Shown here one piece after another: positions 45,701 through 57,400 of a stretch of DNA of 64,000 nt. Where the stretch lies: NCBI RefSeq assembly GCF_964204865.1, contig NC_135251.1, positions 6,138,001-6,202,000 of the forward strand. Reading direction: 5' to 3'. A program made the translations under genes and the position numbers. Under the pieces are notes generated by a model. That model did not search any database. It worked only from the letters and a program-made list of their open reading frames with translations, and was not told the origin of the DNA. Numbering within the stretch: the stretch's first letter is position 1; the number at the start of each line of letters is the position of its first letter. The stretch comes from Styela clava (lineage: Eukaryota; Chordata; Ascidiacea; Stolidobranchia; Styelidae).

Positions 45701-48700
45701 GTTTCGTGGGTAGCACACCATTGAAAATTGGTACTTTCCAGAGTTCGAAATAAATGTGAGGCCCGTGAAGCAGTACCAATTTTGAATGGTGTGCTACCCA
45801 CAAAATGAGTTTTTAATTTAGTTAGCAAAGGGATTGGAACTAAATTAAAAACTCATTTTGTGGGTAGCACACCATTCAAAATTGGTACTGCTTCACGGGC
45901 CGCACATTTATTACGAACTCTGGAAAGTAGTGAAATATGCAAATGATCAAAAAGGGTAGGAATGAATTAGTTGCACACCTCTGACATAAATCATCGTTTC
46001 TTAAGAATGTAATATTTTGTTTGACAAATTAAGAATAAATTGTAGTTATAGTTTTAATGTTTTTTTCTGTCTTATTCAGCCACTGTTTACCGTGAAAAGG
46101 GAGGAAAGAAGAGGGATTTGACGAAAGAAAGGAAAGAACAGGAAGAGGATGAAAAAGAAAAGCAGAAAAGGATGGATAAATATGATAAATGGGGAAAAGG
46201 GTGAGGATTTAAAAAAATTATATGATTTGACACTTCCCCGTCCCCGTGATAAACAATATATACCCCAGTGGTTCCCAAACTTTTATGGTTCATGGCACCC
46301 TTCCGGAGGCTTTCACAACTCATGCCCCCCCCCGTTTATCATTCCAGTGTTATTTATGGATAGGTGAACATGATAAATGGGGGAAAGGGTGAGGAAATAA
46401 AAATGATTTGATTTGACACTGAACTAAGCTCTGGAAAGCACCTGCTACCTAAACCAGTGATCCCTGGCCTTTTATGGCTTGTGGCCCCCTTTTAGAGTCT
46501 TTTAGCACTCACGGCCGCTTTTTTATCATTCCAGAGGTATTTATAGTGTTAATTTGATTGAGAGATTCAGATTCTCATTATGTTCAAACAATGCATGCTC
46601 AACAAAGTGAAAGCATCCCGTGAAATAACCTTATCAGGCAATGAAACTAAGTAGAACGGGGAGTTTTCTTGTGAAGTGAAAAGTAAAATCAGTTATGCAC
46701 CTCGCCCCCCCCCCCCCCTCCAACTGCTCTGTGGCCCTCTCAGAGTGTTGAGGGCCCCTGGTTGTGAATCTCTGGCCTACACCATAGGTTTTCGAAGTGC
46801 TTCATATGGAGCCCCTGGGCTTCGTGAGAGAAACCTAAGGTAACCTAAATACTAAGAAACCTAAATAATTTTAGGTAATTTTAGTAATTTTAGTTCTCTC
46901 AGGAACTTTAATGGGGGACTCTATAATAAAAATGTGTTTTTTGTTTTTGTTTTCTAAATTTATTGTGTGGCTTCGTAAATAATAGTCAACTTCTTCACAG
47001 GCCTATAACACTAAAAGGTTGAGAACCCCTGGCCTACACAATTTATTGAACCATACGTGCGGTTGCAGGGATGGGCCTTAAATTCCTAACTTTCAGTTAA
47101 GAGCTCAGGGCCTTTCTGTGACCAGACTTATATAAAAAAAATTATATATATTTTGCCTATATGTCTTACATGTGCAAACTACGGCCGACGGGTCAAATCT
47201 GGCCCATTGGGTAATTCAATCTGAACCGCCTGATGCTACCACAACCAAACTGAAACAAAATTTTGATGTTTTAACTAAAAATAGCTCAAGTATTTTGTTG
47301 CGATTGCGATTACATTCAGTTTTGTCACGAGGCTTATTGTTTTCTGCTTTTACTGTTGTAATAATGTAAATATTGTTCATAATACTTTTCATGTCATACT
47401 TACTGAGTTAAAGTATAGGTGGGCCCAGGTCCCTAAATCTCACCCCTGCTATATATCTTAGCATGTCAATGATTGTTTGCAATCCTATCAGGTTCATATC
47501 AGTACTCTTTCCGATTTTAATTGCTCCGACCAAACTTTGATGAAGTTTTTAACATGTCTGAGGGACTTTCCGCACACTTGTATAAAAAGAAGAAAAAAAT
47601 TCCACGTTTCTCGACACAAAACAATTTTTCCTGTGTTTTCAGTATGAAACAAGATGAAATGAAGAATTACGCACTGGAGGATTTATTACACGAGTCCAAC
47701 AAACCACTTGCAAGATATCGAGATGATGCAGACTTAGATGCTTTACAACGTTCCCAAGTACGAGACGGGGATCCAATGGCTGCTTATATGGCTAAAAAGA
47801 AGAATAAAGAAATGGGGGATAAACCGAGTATGTACCTGAATTTTTATATGACCTATTTTTATTTCTTTACAGTGTTTACCTAAGCGCTGGTCAGTAACAG
47901 CTTCCTCCACCATGAAGTCTGTACATCTGAAAACAAGAGAGCTATGCTCAAATATATGGACACGTAGCGCCACCCAGTGGCAATAATTTTGATGACGTCA
48001 TAGCGAAAAAAAACAAGTAATAGCCTTCTGGAGAAAAATTTTTAACCACTTTAGTCTTTAACCACTGAAAATATCAAAGCAATTGGTCCAGTATTCGAAG
48101 AGAAAAGTGATTTTTTAAAAATGGAGACGGAGACAAATAACAATAACAACAAAATTTTGAAACGATCGTTATGGCCACTAAACGTGTCCAACAAGCAACT
48201 GGCTAACTAATTCCATACGTGACATGGACAGGTAACCATACGAGAGGCCGTGGTTCGCCATAGGATTAAGCTCTCTTTTGAGCTCTTTTTTTCCCCTGGA
48301 ATAAATACCGGTGGACCAAGTGGCTCCCAAAGTTGATTGACTGGTGGCCAAAATTAGAAGGGAGCGGGGAGCGCTTGCATCGGTGCGACTTGTATATTAT
48401 CCTCATACCGATACGTATAATTAAGATACCGATTAGAATTGAATTGTTACGAATAAACACATGCTTGAAATGTGATAATGACATAACAATTGACGAAATC
48501 TAGAAGGCAAAAAGGTAAAGTATTAAACTTTCTCACTTACAGGGTTACAGGCCATGGTTTGGGAACCACTGTAATAGACCAATCAATTCTAAATTTCCAT
48601 TTTTGATTGAAGCAGCTAAGAAGCTATTACTCTTCTTTCTCTATTTAGGTTTACCTAAGTACAGAGGACCAGCTCCTCCACCAAACCGATATAATATTCA

Positions 48701-48824
48701 GCCGGGATACAGATGGGATGGTGTGGACAGGTCGAGTGGATTTGAGAAGAAATACTACATGAACCAATCAGAAAGAAGTGCACATAAGCAGGAAGCTTAT
48801 ATGTGGAGTGTGGAGGATATGTGA
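39737..48824 (+). CDS. BUD13: BUD13, RES-complex pre-mRNA splicing protein
   Basis: Nine exons join in phase: 39737-39840, 40898-40988, 41431-41553, 42343-43047, 43757-43885, 44701-44824, 46080-46200, 47643-47827 and 48649-48824; 585 residues, complete. BUD13 forms the RES complex with RBMX2/Snu17 and SNIP1/Pml1 in the activated spliceosome. Hallmarks: N-terminal [12 protein letters not shown] and the [16 protein letters not shown] block (about 36-51); a low-complexity centre of about ten [14 protein letters not shown]-like repeats (107-384, exons 4-5), comparable to the RHDTPDPSPRR repeats of the vertebrate protein; a charged helix ([17 protein letters not shown]... DKWGKG, about 426-466); [12 protein letters not shown] and the C-terminal [20 protein letters not shown] with the tryptophan that docks on the RBMX2 RRM; the end is WSVEDM as in other animals. 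Introns are full of transposons. The start is set by the conserved N terminus; an acceptor-like site lies about 20 bases upstream. Confidence 0.97.
40541..40747. mobile_element. mariner-like MITE in BUD13 intron 1
   Basis: It starts cagggtgtccataagttcgt after a TA and ends tattgacaccctag. Same family as 30427-30656 and 58147-58352. Confidence 0.65.
41583..41812. mobile_element. CTCCCGAAGTATG MITE in BUD13 intron 3
   Basis: It runs from gtactcccgaagtatgtgaa to accacacttcgcgagta-like text, with the family interior ttagttctattacgagttc. The following 42050-42215 carries the tatggaggtgactaattttg repeat. Confidence 0.65.
42361..43885 (+). repeat. BUD13: Coding repeat region of BUD13 ([14 protein letters not shown] units)
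   Basis: Ten degenerate repeats of 13-20 residues, for example [56 protein letters not shown] and [14 protein letters not shown], spread over exons 4 and 5. They are Ser/Asp/Arg-rich and likely disordered, with many acidic-directed phosphorylation sites. Length polymorphism would not be surprising. Confidence 0.85.
44905..45085 (+). mobile_element. Dispersed MITE-like repeat in BUD13 intron 6
   Basis: Copy of the aattttgttcgcctactttac ... aaccctaacctggtacac repeat seen at 62500-62700. Confidence 0.55.
45165..45487 (+). repeat. Direct tandem duplication, ~166 bp unit
   Basis: Two copies start aatcgttttctactgaagtt at 45165 and 45331 and end at cgtgcaacttttattacagga. They differ at only a handful of positions, so the duplication is young. 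The unit looks hAT-derived (ggggcgtgcaac end). Confidence 0.85.
45733..45928. repeat. Near-perfect hairpin: 91-bp arms, 14-base loop
   Basis: Left arm 45733-45823 and right arm 45838-45928 are reverse complements with about two mismatches in 91 positions; the loop is agcaaagggattgg. The sequence belongs to the hAT-like repeat of 45500-45990 (gtgggtagcacaccatt). It lies inside BUD13 intron 6, so it would be transcribed and could fold as a long dsRNA stem. Confidence 0.9.
47165..47440 (-). mobile_element. hAT-like MITE in BUD13 intron 7
   Basis: Interior phrases gtgcaaactacggccgacgg and aaatctggcccattgggtaa match the CAGGGGTGGGCAA family. Between 46260 and 47040 there are further hAT-end fragments (ccagtggttcccaaactttt at 46265, gttgagaacccctggcc at 47018). 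Confidence 0.5.
47878..48310 (+). mobile_element. SINE interrupted by a complete GGACACG element
   Basis: The SINE body runs to catctgaaaacaa near 47935 and resumes with caactggctaactaattcc near 48199. Between them lies a complete element starting gagagctatgctcaaatata, then tggacacgtagcgccaccca, and ending taaacgtgtccaacaa. The interior has gatgacgtcatag and gcaattggtccagtattcg. This nested pair fixes the boundaries of the GGACACG family and shows that it moved after the SINE. Confidence 0.75.
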
Positions 48825-49270
48825 TGTGAACACATGTGTGGTTTTGTTTTGTGAACACATATGGGCTTAATGTGAAGATATGGGGTGGAGTGTGGAGGAT
48901 ATGTGATGTGAACACATATATGTGTGGTTTTGTTAAGTGGAGATATCTGTTTTGTGAACACATGTGGACTTAATGTGAAGATATGGGGTGGAGTGTGGAG
49001 GATATGTGATGTGAACGCATTATGTGTGTTTTTGTTAAGTGGGGGATATTTGTTTTGTGAACACATATGGACTTAATGTGAAGATATGGGGTGGGGTGTG
49101 GAGAATATGTGATGTGAACCCATTATGTGTGGTTTTGTAGAGTTGGAGATTTCGGTTGTGTGAACACATGGACTTAAAAGTGAAGATATGTGAACACTTA
49201 TGTCTTAAGAAAATATATATTGTGACATGAGAGCACATAATATGTGAACTCTATTAGAGGATATGTGATA
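48804..49270 (+). repeat. Minisatellite seeded from the BUD13 stop-codon region
   Basis: The string tggagtgtggaggatatgtg starts at 48804 (BUD13 codons W-S-V-E-D-M plus stop), 48886, 48989 and, slightly altered, 49092. The spacings are 82, 103 and 103 bases; decayed units continue to about 49270. Each unit also contains tgtgaacacatatgg and ttaatgtgaagatatggggt. The first unit is part of the coding exon and 3' UTR, so the later units copy the last codons and stop into the 3' UTR. Confidence 0.9.
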
Positions 49271-50440
49271 TGAACACACATGTTAACTTACATGGCTTGT
49301 TAAAAACAAGTTATGTGAAATCATATGCAATGTAAATGTGCATGTATTTTAGTGTTTACGGATTGTTATATATCAAGTCGCTAACAGAAAATGGTCACAC
49401 TCAAACTGGCTATACATATCAAAACTCATTGATAACGGTTTGCAGTTATTTTCAAAAACGTATACCCCATTCCTAAAACATTTTTCTAAATATTGCACTG
49501 TCGTTTATATTTGAGATCAAATGTATTTGAATGTTGAATTTATGCTAATAGCTTATCATCGGTGTCTTACAATTTTTATGCCTATTTTTTTCGCTTCGAA
49601 GTAGAGGCTCAAAGAATTGCTATTAGCAACAAGAGAGCTATGCTCAAATATATGGACACGTAGCGCCACCCAGTGGGAATAATTTTGATGACGTCATAGC
49701 GGAAAACGGAGACAAATAACAATAACAACAAAATTTTGAAACGATCGTTATGTCCGCTTCGTGTCCAAAAATCACTGTCAATTTTGAGTTTTGTCAGGTT
49801 TTCATATTTATCATGAGTAGAGGAAAGCCGATAACCGCTTAACCATATGGCGAATCACGACCTCTCATCTGGTTACCAGGTCGGGTATGGTATTGGTTAG
49901 CCGGTTATTTGTTTTGAGAACCATGGATCTTATGGTTGAGGAAGCCCTAACTGCTGGGATTGTGCTCTATGCATGACATGTCTATGTATTAATTGGAAAC
50001 ATCTATTTCTACTATTTTGAAAATTCGCTGCCTTCACAAAACTGTCTGTTTTTAATTTGAGTGTTTCTACTCTTGAATAAAAATTTATACTGCTCTTTCG
50101 AGCTAATCGTAAGTGGTTTTTTAGGAGTTTTAGTAGCCACTGACACTAGAATATTTGTTGCGTCTCTGGGTAGGTTTAAGTTTGATTGGAAGGATGCCAA
50201 ATGACTTTTTCAATGCTAAAAGGTTTCTGACCTGTGTCCTATAGCAGGGAGGGCGAACCTTTTTCAATGAATGGGTCAAAAAATTATATTTTTATCACGG
50301 AACGGTGAGAGAGTGTGGGTCACAGATATTTAATCAATGTTTGAATCTATGAGAAACTTGCTGCTTCATCCTATCTTCCAAATCTCATAAGCTTCGGTTG
50401 GTGTTGTATAGTTTTGCGCTTTTTTCATGCATCACCTAGA
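49271..50440. other. Intergenic; repeats only
   Basis: Positions 49628-49772 are an internally deleted GGACACG element (gagagctatgctcaaatata to cgcttcgtgtccaaa), 49805-49985 a - strand SINE body and 50241-50370 the repeat shared with 340-455. No gene is seen. Confidence 0.5.
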
Positions 50441-50441
50441 C

Positions 50442-51403
50442 CAGGCCTGCACAACTCAAATTACCACGAGGGCCGCAAAGATAAATCTGAAGGCCCGGCG
50501 GGCCGCCAATTTTGCCACATACATATTTCACAAGATGAACTTCAAATCAAAATAACATTGTGAAACAGTTAAATTTGATGAAACACTTTCATTACTGGAA
50601 AGCTTAAAAATATGAAGAATCTTATTTTCTTGAGTATTTAGTGGTTCATCTACCTTGAAAACCCACCCTTCATTTTTAATATTTTTTTTTTTATTGAAAT
50701 TAGGTATTGCGTGTTGCAGTATAAACTGACTGCAGGAAAATATTTTACTCAGGTTCAGTTTTGTAAAATCGTCCCACATAAAGGTATTCAGTCATATCTA
50801 ACAATTTTAGATATTTCCATTGCAGGCTGGACAAACAATCCGTTTAGTAGCGATAGATCTTCCTCTGTTGTACTTTTTCGACTGTTAAATTACATTTTTC
50901 ACAAAATCTGCTCCAAATTTCTGAAGTTTTACAGTAAATAGCAATATCTTTTGTGCGAGAATTTCTGCAGCATTCATAAATGAAAAATTGTTTTTCAAGT
51001 TCTAAATTTGAAAAAGAAACTTCAGTTTCATAAACTGCTAGTAAAATATAATGGGGTTAATAATAGGTTGCTAATATGCACTAATGGGTGTGAGATTGTA
51101 TACCGATATTGTTTTGAGCGTGATTCAGTTTGAATACCGAGCCATCTAAATCAGGGTTTCCCAAACTGGGGGAGGTCGAGCGACGAATTTTAAGGGTCGC
51201 GAAGGGCACACCAATTTTACACCAAGTTCGATATTTATTGAAACTAGTGCAAAACATAAATCTCACGATTTCTAATATGATCGGAGTAGCGGCGCGCTTG
51301 CATAAATAACAATGTAACAAAAAAAAAACAATAACAAAGATTTGTTTCCAAATCACCCGCGGGCCGCACAGTAATCTAGCAGGCCGTATGTTGTGCAGGC
51401 CTG
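50442..51403. mobile_element. hAT element, 962 bp, with exact 8-bp target duplication
   Basis: The ends CAGGCCTGCACAAC and GTTGTGCAGGCCTG are exact inverted repeats, flanked by ACCTAGAC at 50434-50441 and 51404-51411. Subterminal ggcccggcgggccgcc / cccgcgggccgcac blocks are typical of hAT non-autonomous elements here. A second hAT-like left end (gggtttcccaaactggggga) lies at about 51153-51240, probably nested. The frames at 50528-50779 (-) and 50711-50941 (+) are short and I see no transposase catalytic motif, so it is called non-autonomous. Confidence 0.85.
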
Positions 51404-51837
51404 ACCTAGACTCTTCATGGCGCTCGATTTTACGAACAATTTTTGTGTACAAAAACTCTCATATAATTCCCTAAAGGCGTTTAGGATTATACGGTAAATT
51501 ATTTTAAGTCACTGAAGAGTTTGAAAAAAAAATTCCACTCTGATAGAGTTATATTTTTCCTTCGGCTTCCAACTACATTAACGCACCTCTACACTGCCCC
51601 ATTGTTATTTCAGATTTCTGAGTCTTTATTTTAAGTCTATGTCACAGCCAATAAGTGCATAACTTTATACAGGTATGAACACACGCGTCCAAGATTGGGA
51701 GTTTTGAAATTAACCCTAACTACCCGGAAATTAAAACTCAAATTTGAGCGTTAGGAGGCCTGGCTTTCCAACTGACGATACATTTTATTAGTTTACTTAT
51801 TATTAAATTCAATTAGAGCCGGTTTTATCACTTATAT

Positions 51838-52574
51838 CAGGGTGGTCCATGTTTGTCGACTTCGCGGGCCACAAAGGTATTTTTGCATTGTTCGCGGGCC
51901 ACAATAGTGCCATAAATAGGTAAACAGGGCAATACAAAAATAACACTTTTATTGTGCAAACAATTGATCATTGTTTGTCATTTTTCTAGCTAAAACATGC
52001 AAAATACGCCAGAAAAATCACTGAAACAAGCAAAAGTTTTGCTATATCTACATTTAATGTAAGAATTTAAACTCTTCATAACGGGCAAACAAAATGCCGT
52101 TTTATAACTGCTGAATGATTGATTATCATATTTTACCAAATGTAAGGTACAGGAGAGTAATTACTAATTTTTCTGAAATATTAGAAGCATTTTTTGTAAT
52201 ACTGTTCAGGCTGGTTGCAAAGCATCACCGGATCGAATTATATTCTCATGCCATAACATTAATATTTAGTTATCATATTTCGTTAATATAACTGTTGGAA
52301 TATATTCCCAACCAAAAAGATAGAAAGCCAGTGAACAATTTGGACTACCCAAGCACACTATTCAACTTCGCTAGTTGCTTCAGCTAGCCGTGACACTAGT
52401 CAATTCAGTGACATTAGTGATGTAACAAGATGTCGGGAAGATTTTCTGTTATTTTTATGACGGAACAACACTAAATGCGATTTTTTGATTACCCTTCAGC
52501 AAAGGCGACGCGGGCCACAGATAATGACGCTGCGGGCCACATGGGGCCCGCGGGCCTGGGTTTGGACCACCCTG
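51838..52574. mobile_element. hAT-like element with CAGGGTGGTCCA ends
   Basis: The ends read cagggtggtccatgtttgtc and gggtttggaccaccctg, 737 bp apart. Internal subterminal repeats gcgggccacaa/gcgggccacat recur. The flanks (acttatat and actttgtt) are only partly alike, so the target duplication has decayed or a boundary is slightly off. Confidence 0.7.
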
Positions 52575-54039
52575 ACTTTGTTTTTATTTCATTCGTGCCT
52601 TGGCGGGTCACCCAAAAAAACGCAGTGATTCACTTTAACCCACGGGTCAGTGATTTTCCATCCCTGTTCTATAGTATACCATTCTCCCAGATTCGATCCA
52701 GAAATTACATACATTTTTCCTGATACTAAAGCTTCCACAGAATCGGCATACCATGGAACAATTTATTGAATCTAAACATAAAAAATGCACTAATACTATT
52801 GAACAGTAGGTAACATTTAAGAAGACAGAAATTTGAGACATAAAGTGCGTTTCATTTACAATATGGATTGGTTGAGCATATAGGATAGACTAGGTCGGGT
52901 TGTGGAATGTGGCATGTTTGTTTTAAAAATCATCGAGGGGGGGGGGTCAAAAGTCAGGAAAATTTGACATTACTGATTTTTAGGACCATAAGGCCCACCG
53001 TCAAATAATAGGCACCTAATCGATTTGAAAAAAGAATTTAAGCATACATGAGGCGCATTGGCCTATTAGGCGCCCAATCGAATCAAAAAATGAATTTAAG
53101 CATGCCTTCTGGTCTGTAAAACTCGATACTTTTACATGACTCTTGTGCTGGAAAAATATTATTCCAGACTCCAGCTCGGAACTCAAAAAAAAATCACATT
53201 TTTTCACCAAAATATTTTTGTTCGCACGCAGTTTTCAAAAGAGTCACCGTCAATTGTCAAAAATTCGACTTATTTCACCATTGACAATCTCAAATTTTGA
53301 ATCACACATTAACTTTGAAAATACGAAAACACGCCAAACTTTGACCCCGTAGCCCTGGTCAATAACAAAATAAACAGATAAATTGTACAGTGGTAGTTTC
53401 CGCTATTATACAAAACAACAATACAAATTGCACATCTACAAAAAGCTTCTTTTAAAATATACAACATCAATAAAAATTAATTGTAAAAATTTGCTCACTG
53501 AACTGATATAACAAAAAAATTAAAAACCTTTATCAAGCGATTCTCATATTTTGAATACGTCCCTAAAGGTCAAAGATCAAACTGCAAAATGCAATTTTTG
53601 GTATTAATGGATGTTTCCTTGAGTATAGTCTTCCGTGTTTACTCCCATAACAATGGCTGATTAGCAAGATGTCAAAAGCGATGATTGAAAGTTTAGATTA
53701 GATTATATTGCTCTATACTTTTTCACTTTAAATGTTCGGCATATCACTCTATTGTGTTCATTGAAAAAAGTTTTTTCTTCTAGTTTATAACTTCAGCTTG
53801 TTTTGGTTAGCTATTTGTCAGTTTCTACTTGTGTTTGAAAAAATTAGGTATGAATCAAAATATCTCAATGGTCTTTTTCTTTTCTGATGAGTTGTAGTTT
53901 ACTTGCAGTGATCAAAACATAGTCCCCATGAAGACCAAGTTAAAATATATCAGACCTTTTAAATGGCATCTGGTCACATATCTTGAATTAAAATAATGCT
54001 CATGATATTAGTTTATGAGCTAGTCACCTGTGATTACAC
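52575..54039. other. Intergenic; no supported gene
   Basis: Short open frames at 52647-53352 have no domain. Positions 53040-53100 repeat the phrase gaatttaagcat two times about 60 bases apart. Positions 53600-53920 share short phrases with the 27685-28192 MITE (gctgattagcaagatg), possibly a decayed copy. Confidence 0.35.
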
Positions 54040-54285
54040 TGCGTGGGTTTGTAGGTGTGTATCCTATGCGGGGATGATCATGTGCGAGAGGATTGCCGGA
54101 CACCTCGCTGTCGTAGGATGGTTCACGTAAACGCTTGTCGGTTACTGCTTCCTCCACCATTAAGTCCATGCATCTGAAAACAATTAACTGGCCAACTTAT
54201 CCGATACCCGACATGGACATATGATTTAAACTGTCTTATTGGCTTCCCTCTCCTCTGGATAAACATGTAAATCCTATCCTAAAAT
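54040..54285 (+). mobile_element. tRNA-derived SINE downstream of UBXN11
   Basis: It begins near gcgtgggtttgtaggtgtgt and continues with atgtgcgagaggattgccgg, cgcttgtcggttactgcttcc and a terminal aaatcctatcct. Confidence 0.65.
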
Positions 54286-54391
54286 TCTGAAATGATAAGT
54301 TCAGAAATTTTTCTGGAGTTAAGAACAAGTGAACATCTATCTATGAAAGTTTGAACTGCAGAAAATAATTGAGCTGTAGCCTCACTCAATT

Positions 54392-54397
54392 TTTATT
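54392..54397 (-). terminator. Polyadenylation signal AATAAA of UBXN11
   Basis: On the - strand ctcaataaaaattgag lies about 25 bases after the stop codon; a second AATAAA overlaps the stop itself. Confidence 0.45.
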
Positions 54398-54419
54398 GAG
54401 CAATTATCGAATGAAACAT

Positions 54420-57400
54420 TCATTTATTTTTCTCAGAGTTGGAACTTTTCATGTTCTGTAGACACAAGGTGGCGTTAGGTACAAGTCCGCACTCCTGAAG
54501 AGTTTTTGAATCGTCTGAATACGTTTTAGATGGAAACGTTGATATGATGTTGTATGGTGACATTCGTTGATGCCTGTCAAAATTGAGAGATTAATAAATA
54601 TATATTATAATGTTGCTCAAAGCAAAGCTGCATATAATAGTATATAAAGCTCACTGGTAGAAAAGTTAAACCAAGGCGTGAGTTAAGTCATCTGAATCTT
54701 GGGTCCAAATTTGTGCCAATGAGTGACTCAACACTGGCAGTTTGTTGTGTATGACATCAACTCATTTTGATAGATAATAACGAGAATATTGGTCGGAGAC
54801 CGGAGACTTATCGATCGAAACTGCGGTTTCGATTCATGACTCTATAGTGACACCACGTGTCCCATCACTAATTAAATAATTATACGACATAATTCATCCA
54901 AAATCAATAGGCTTCTGGTCCGAGATATGATGAATGCACATGCAAAATTTGGAGCAGATTGAACCACGCCTTCGTGAGATACCGCGTGCATCTAACAGAC
55001 AGACAGACAAATACCTATCAACATACTTACCGATCTAAAGATCGATAAGTAATAAGTCTTTGATAAACAAGTCACTTCAAGCCAGACGGTGTGGCGCATT
55101 GATCTATGATTACTTTCAAGGGGGAATATTTATGTGGATTGCTGGACTCTTCCTGCTATAGGTTGGTTGGTTACGGCTTCCTTCACCAATAAGTTCAAGC
55201 ATTTAAAACAAATAACTGGCTTACTAATCATATACCCAACGAGAGGCCAAGCTTAGCAATATTAGGAAAGCTGCCTCATCGACTTTCTTCTCCCTCGGGA
55301 TAAATATGTAAATCCTATCCTATGTGGGAGAGAATTGCCTGACTCCTCGCCACCGTTAGGGTGGGTCACATAACACTAGTTCGGTTACGGCTTCTTCCTC
55401 CATCAAGTCCAGGCCTTAATAAACAATTAACTAGCCAACTAATCCCATACGTGACATAGACTGGTAACCGGATGAGAGGCCGTGGTTCGCCATATTTTAA
55501 GCCGTCTTATTGGGTTCTCTCGCCCCCGGGATTATTATAAAAATCCTATCGCAACAAGAACATCAATTTAACTGAAGAATCTATATATACAAATCGTGTC
55601 CAAATACCAACCTTTGTTTGTTTATATAATTTCTTAAATCTCCAATCGTTTCATGAAACTTCATTTTAATGAGCAAAGTCTTGTCTCCGTCCTCTGATTT
55701 GATTCTCAATGTTGCCACATTTCGAGCTGTTGGCGGCCTCTGATTTTCAGGCAGATTCATCCTGAAATGTAAAATTTCTTGATTAAAATATTGTGGTGAT
55801 TGGCGAGTTGGACCTATGTTGGCGCTAGAGCTAAGAACTGAAGCTCGAACCCAACCCGAAATTCGGGCCGGGGTCGGGCCTGAAATGTAAATCATTACGT
55901 TCGGGGCTTCTCTGTTGCTGACTTACTTTTTTTTTTAAATAAATATATTTTTTATAAAAATTATATACTATGACTATGTGTGGAATTCAAAGATCCTCTA
56001 AATAAAATATGGAATTTCGGGTTTGTTTCGGGTTCGGGCAAGTTCAGTTAATTAGTCGGGTCAGGTCCAATACCCACGGGCCCGGTTGAATTTTTGGGCC
56101 CGTTCTTACCCCTAACTAATAAACTGGCGTTTATTTAAATCTTGGGTTCATAACCCGTGTCCACCCTCACTCAAAGTATAATAAATTGGGTTCCTGCATC
56201 TGAAATTTATATAGTTAGATTTAACTACAGATAACTGTTAAAAAACGTCAGCCATGAAATGTTTAAATGGCATTTCACCGTACTTCAACCCTTTTAAAAG
56301 TGTCAGTTGTTAAATGTTTCGAGTAGCATTTCATCTTAACTTCTTACCTTTGTTGCATTTCTTGAACAACTTGGGTTTCAATAACCTCTGCTGAACTTGA
56401 ACTCGTGTGACTTGCTGAAAATAATAAAGGTGAATGTCAAGAATGATAAATCATGGACATAAGACAAATACCTGATACCCTATTTCAGGGGTGTGCAACC
56501 GATGGCACGTGGGCCAAATGCGGCCCACAAGAAAAAATTGTGTGACCCGCAGAGAAGTGCTAATTTTGATCGTCGTGTGAATCCTATACCTGAGTCCAAT
56601 TTATTATCTGTGCCTATGACGTCACAATGTAGCAGCTAGCTTGTGAAACGAACAACGCATGCCATAAGATCAATAACTAAAACTTCTGTGCCTACAACTA
56701 CTAGAAAGCTTGTGGTAAAGGAAGGAATGGCCCGCGCTTTCATCCAATTATTTGTATCTTGCTCTTTCGTATTAAAAGTTGCACACCTCTTACCTATTCC
56801 TATGCCCAACATGGGAAGCAAATTTTCTCAAGAAAGCAACTTCCTGTACCTGTTAGTTGATCGGCGATAGAGTCCCTAACATCAATTATCTTTCCATCCC
56901 GGATCACATTTCGAGGCAATTTTCCAATGAACTGCTCCAATGAAAGCTGAGGTCCCGGTAATTTACTGGTCACTAAAAATGAAGAGACATTCACAATTTC
57001 AATTTTGTTATGAAGTCAGTTCTAAATATATCTTATTAACCAGGTTTGTTGTTTTCATTCAGTAATTGTTCAAGTGTTTTTATAGTATCGATAAATTCTC
57101 TTCGCAATTTAAAAAAATTTTAGGACTTAATTGACTCCCTGTGCATCAAATGGATGCGAGTATGTATCACAGAAGCGCAGAGCGCATTAATAACCATGAA
57201 TAAATACTTGGCAATAGATAAGATTACAGATGGATAATATATTTTGAACTTCACAATGGTAGAGGAATACAACACACAAGACAAGCACGATGGAAAAAAA
57301 TTCAGAAAAGTTGACAAAGTAATTGTGCATACTTGCTATTCTATTCTTTTGAAATTATTTTAATCATTTTTTTACTATATTGTTCAACCATGGTTATAGT

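Noticed and set aside
48655-49238. Overlapping - strand frames with repeated CVFTKQ...THIC motifs
   Set aside because: They are the antisense of the BUD13 last exon and its minisatellite; the repetition comes from the DNA repeat.
48804-49270. Possible CRISPR-like regular repeats
   Set aside because: The units are contiguous minisatellite repeats in a eukaryotic gene 3' UTR, with no distinct spacers and no cas genes.
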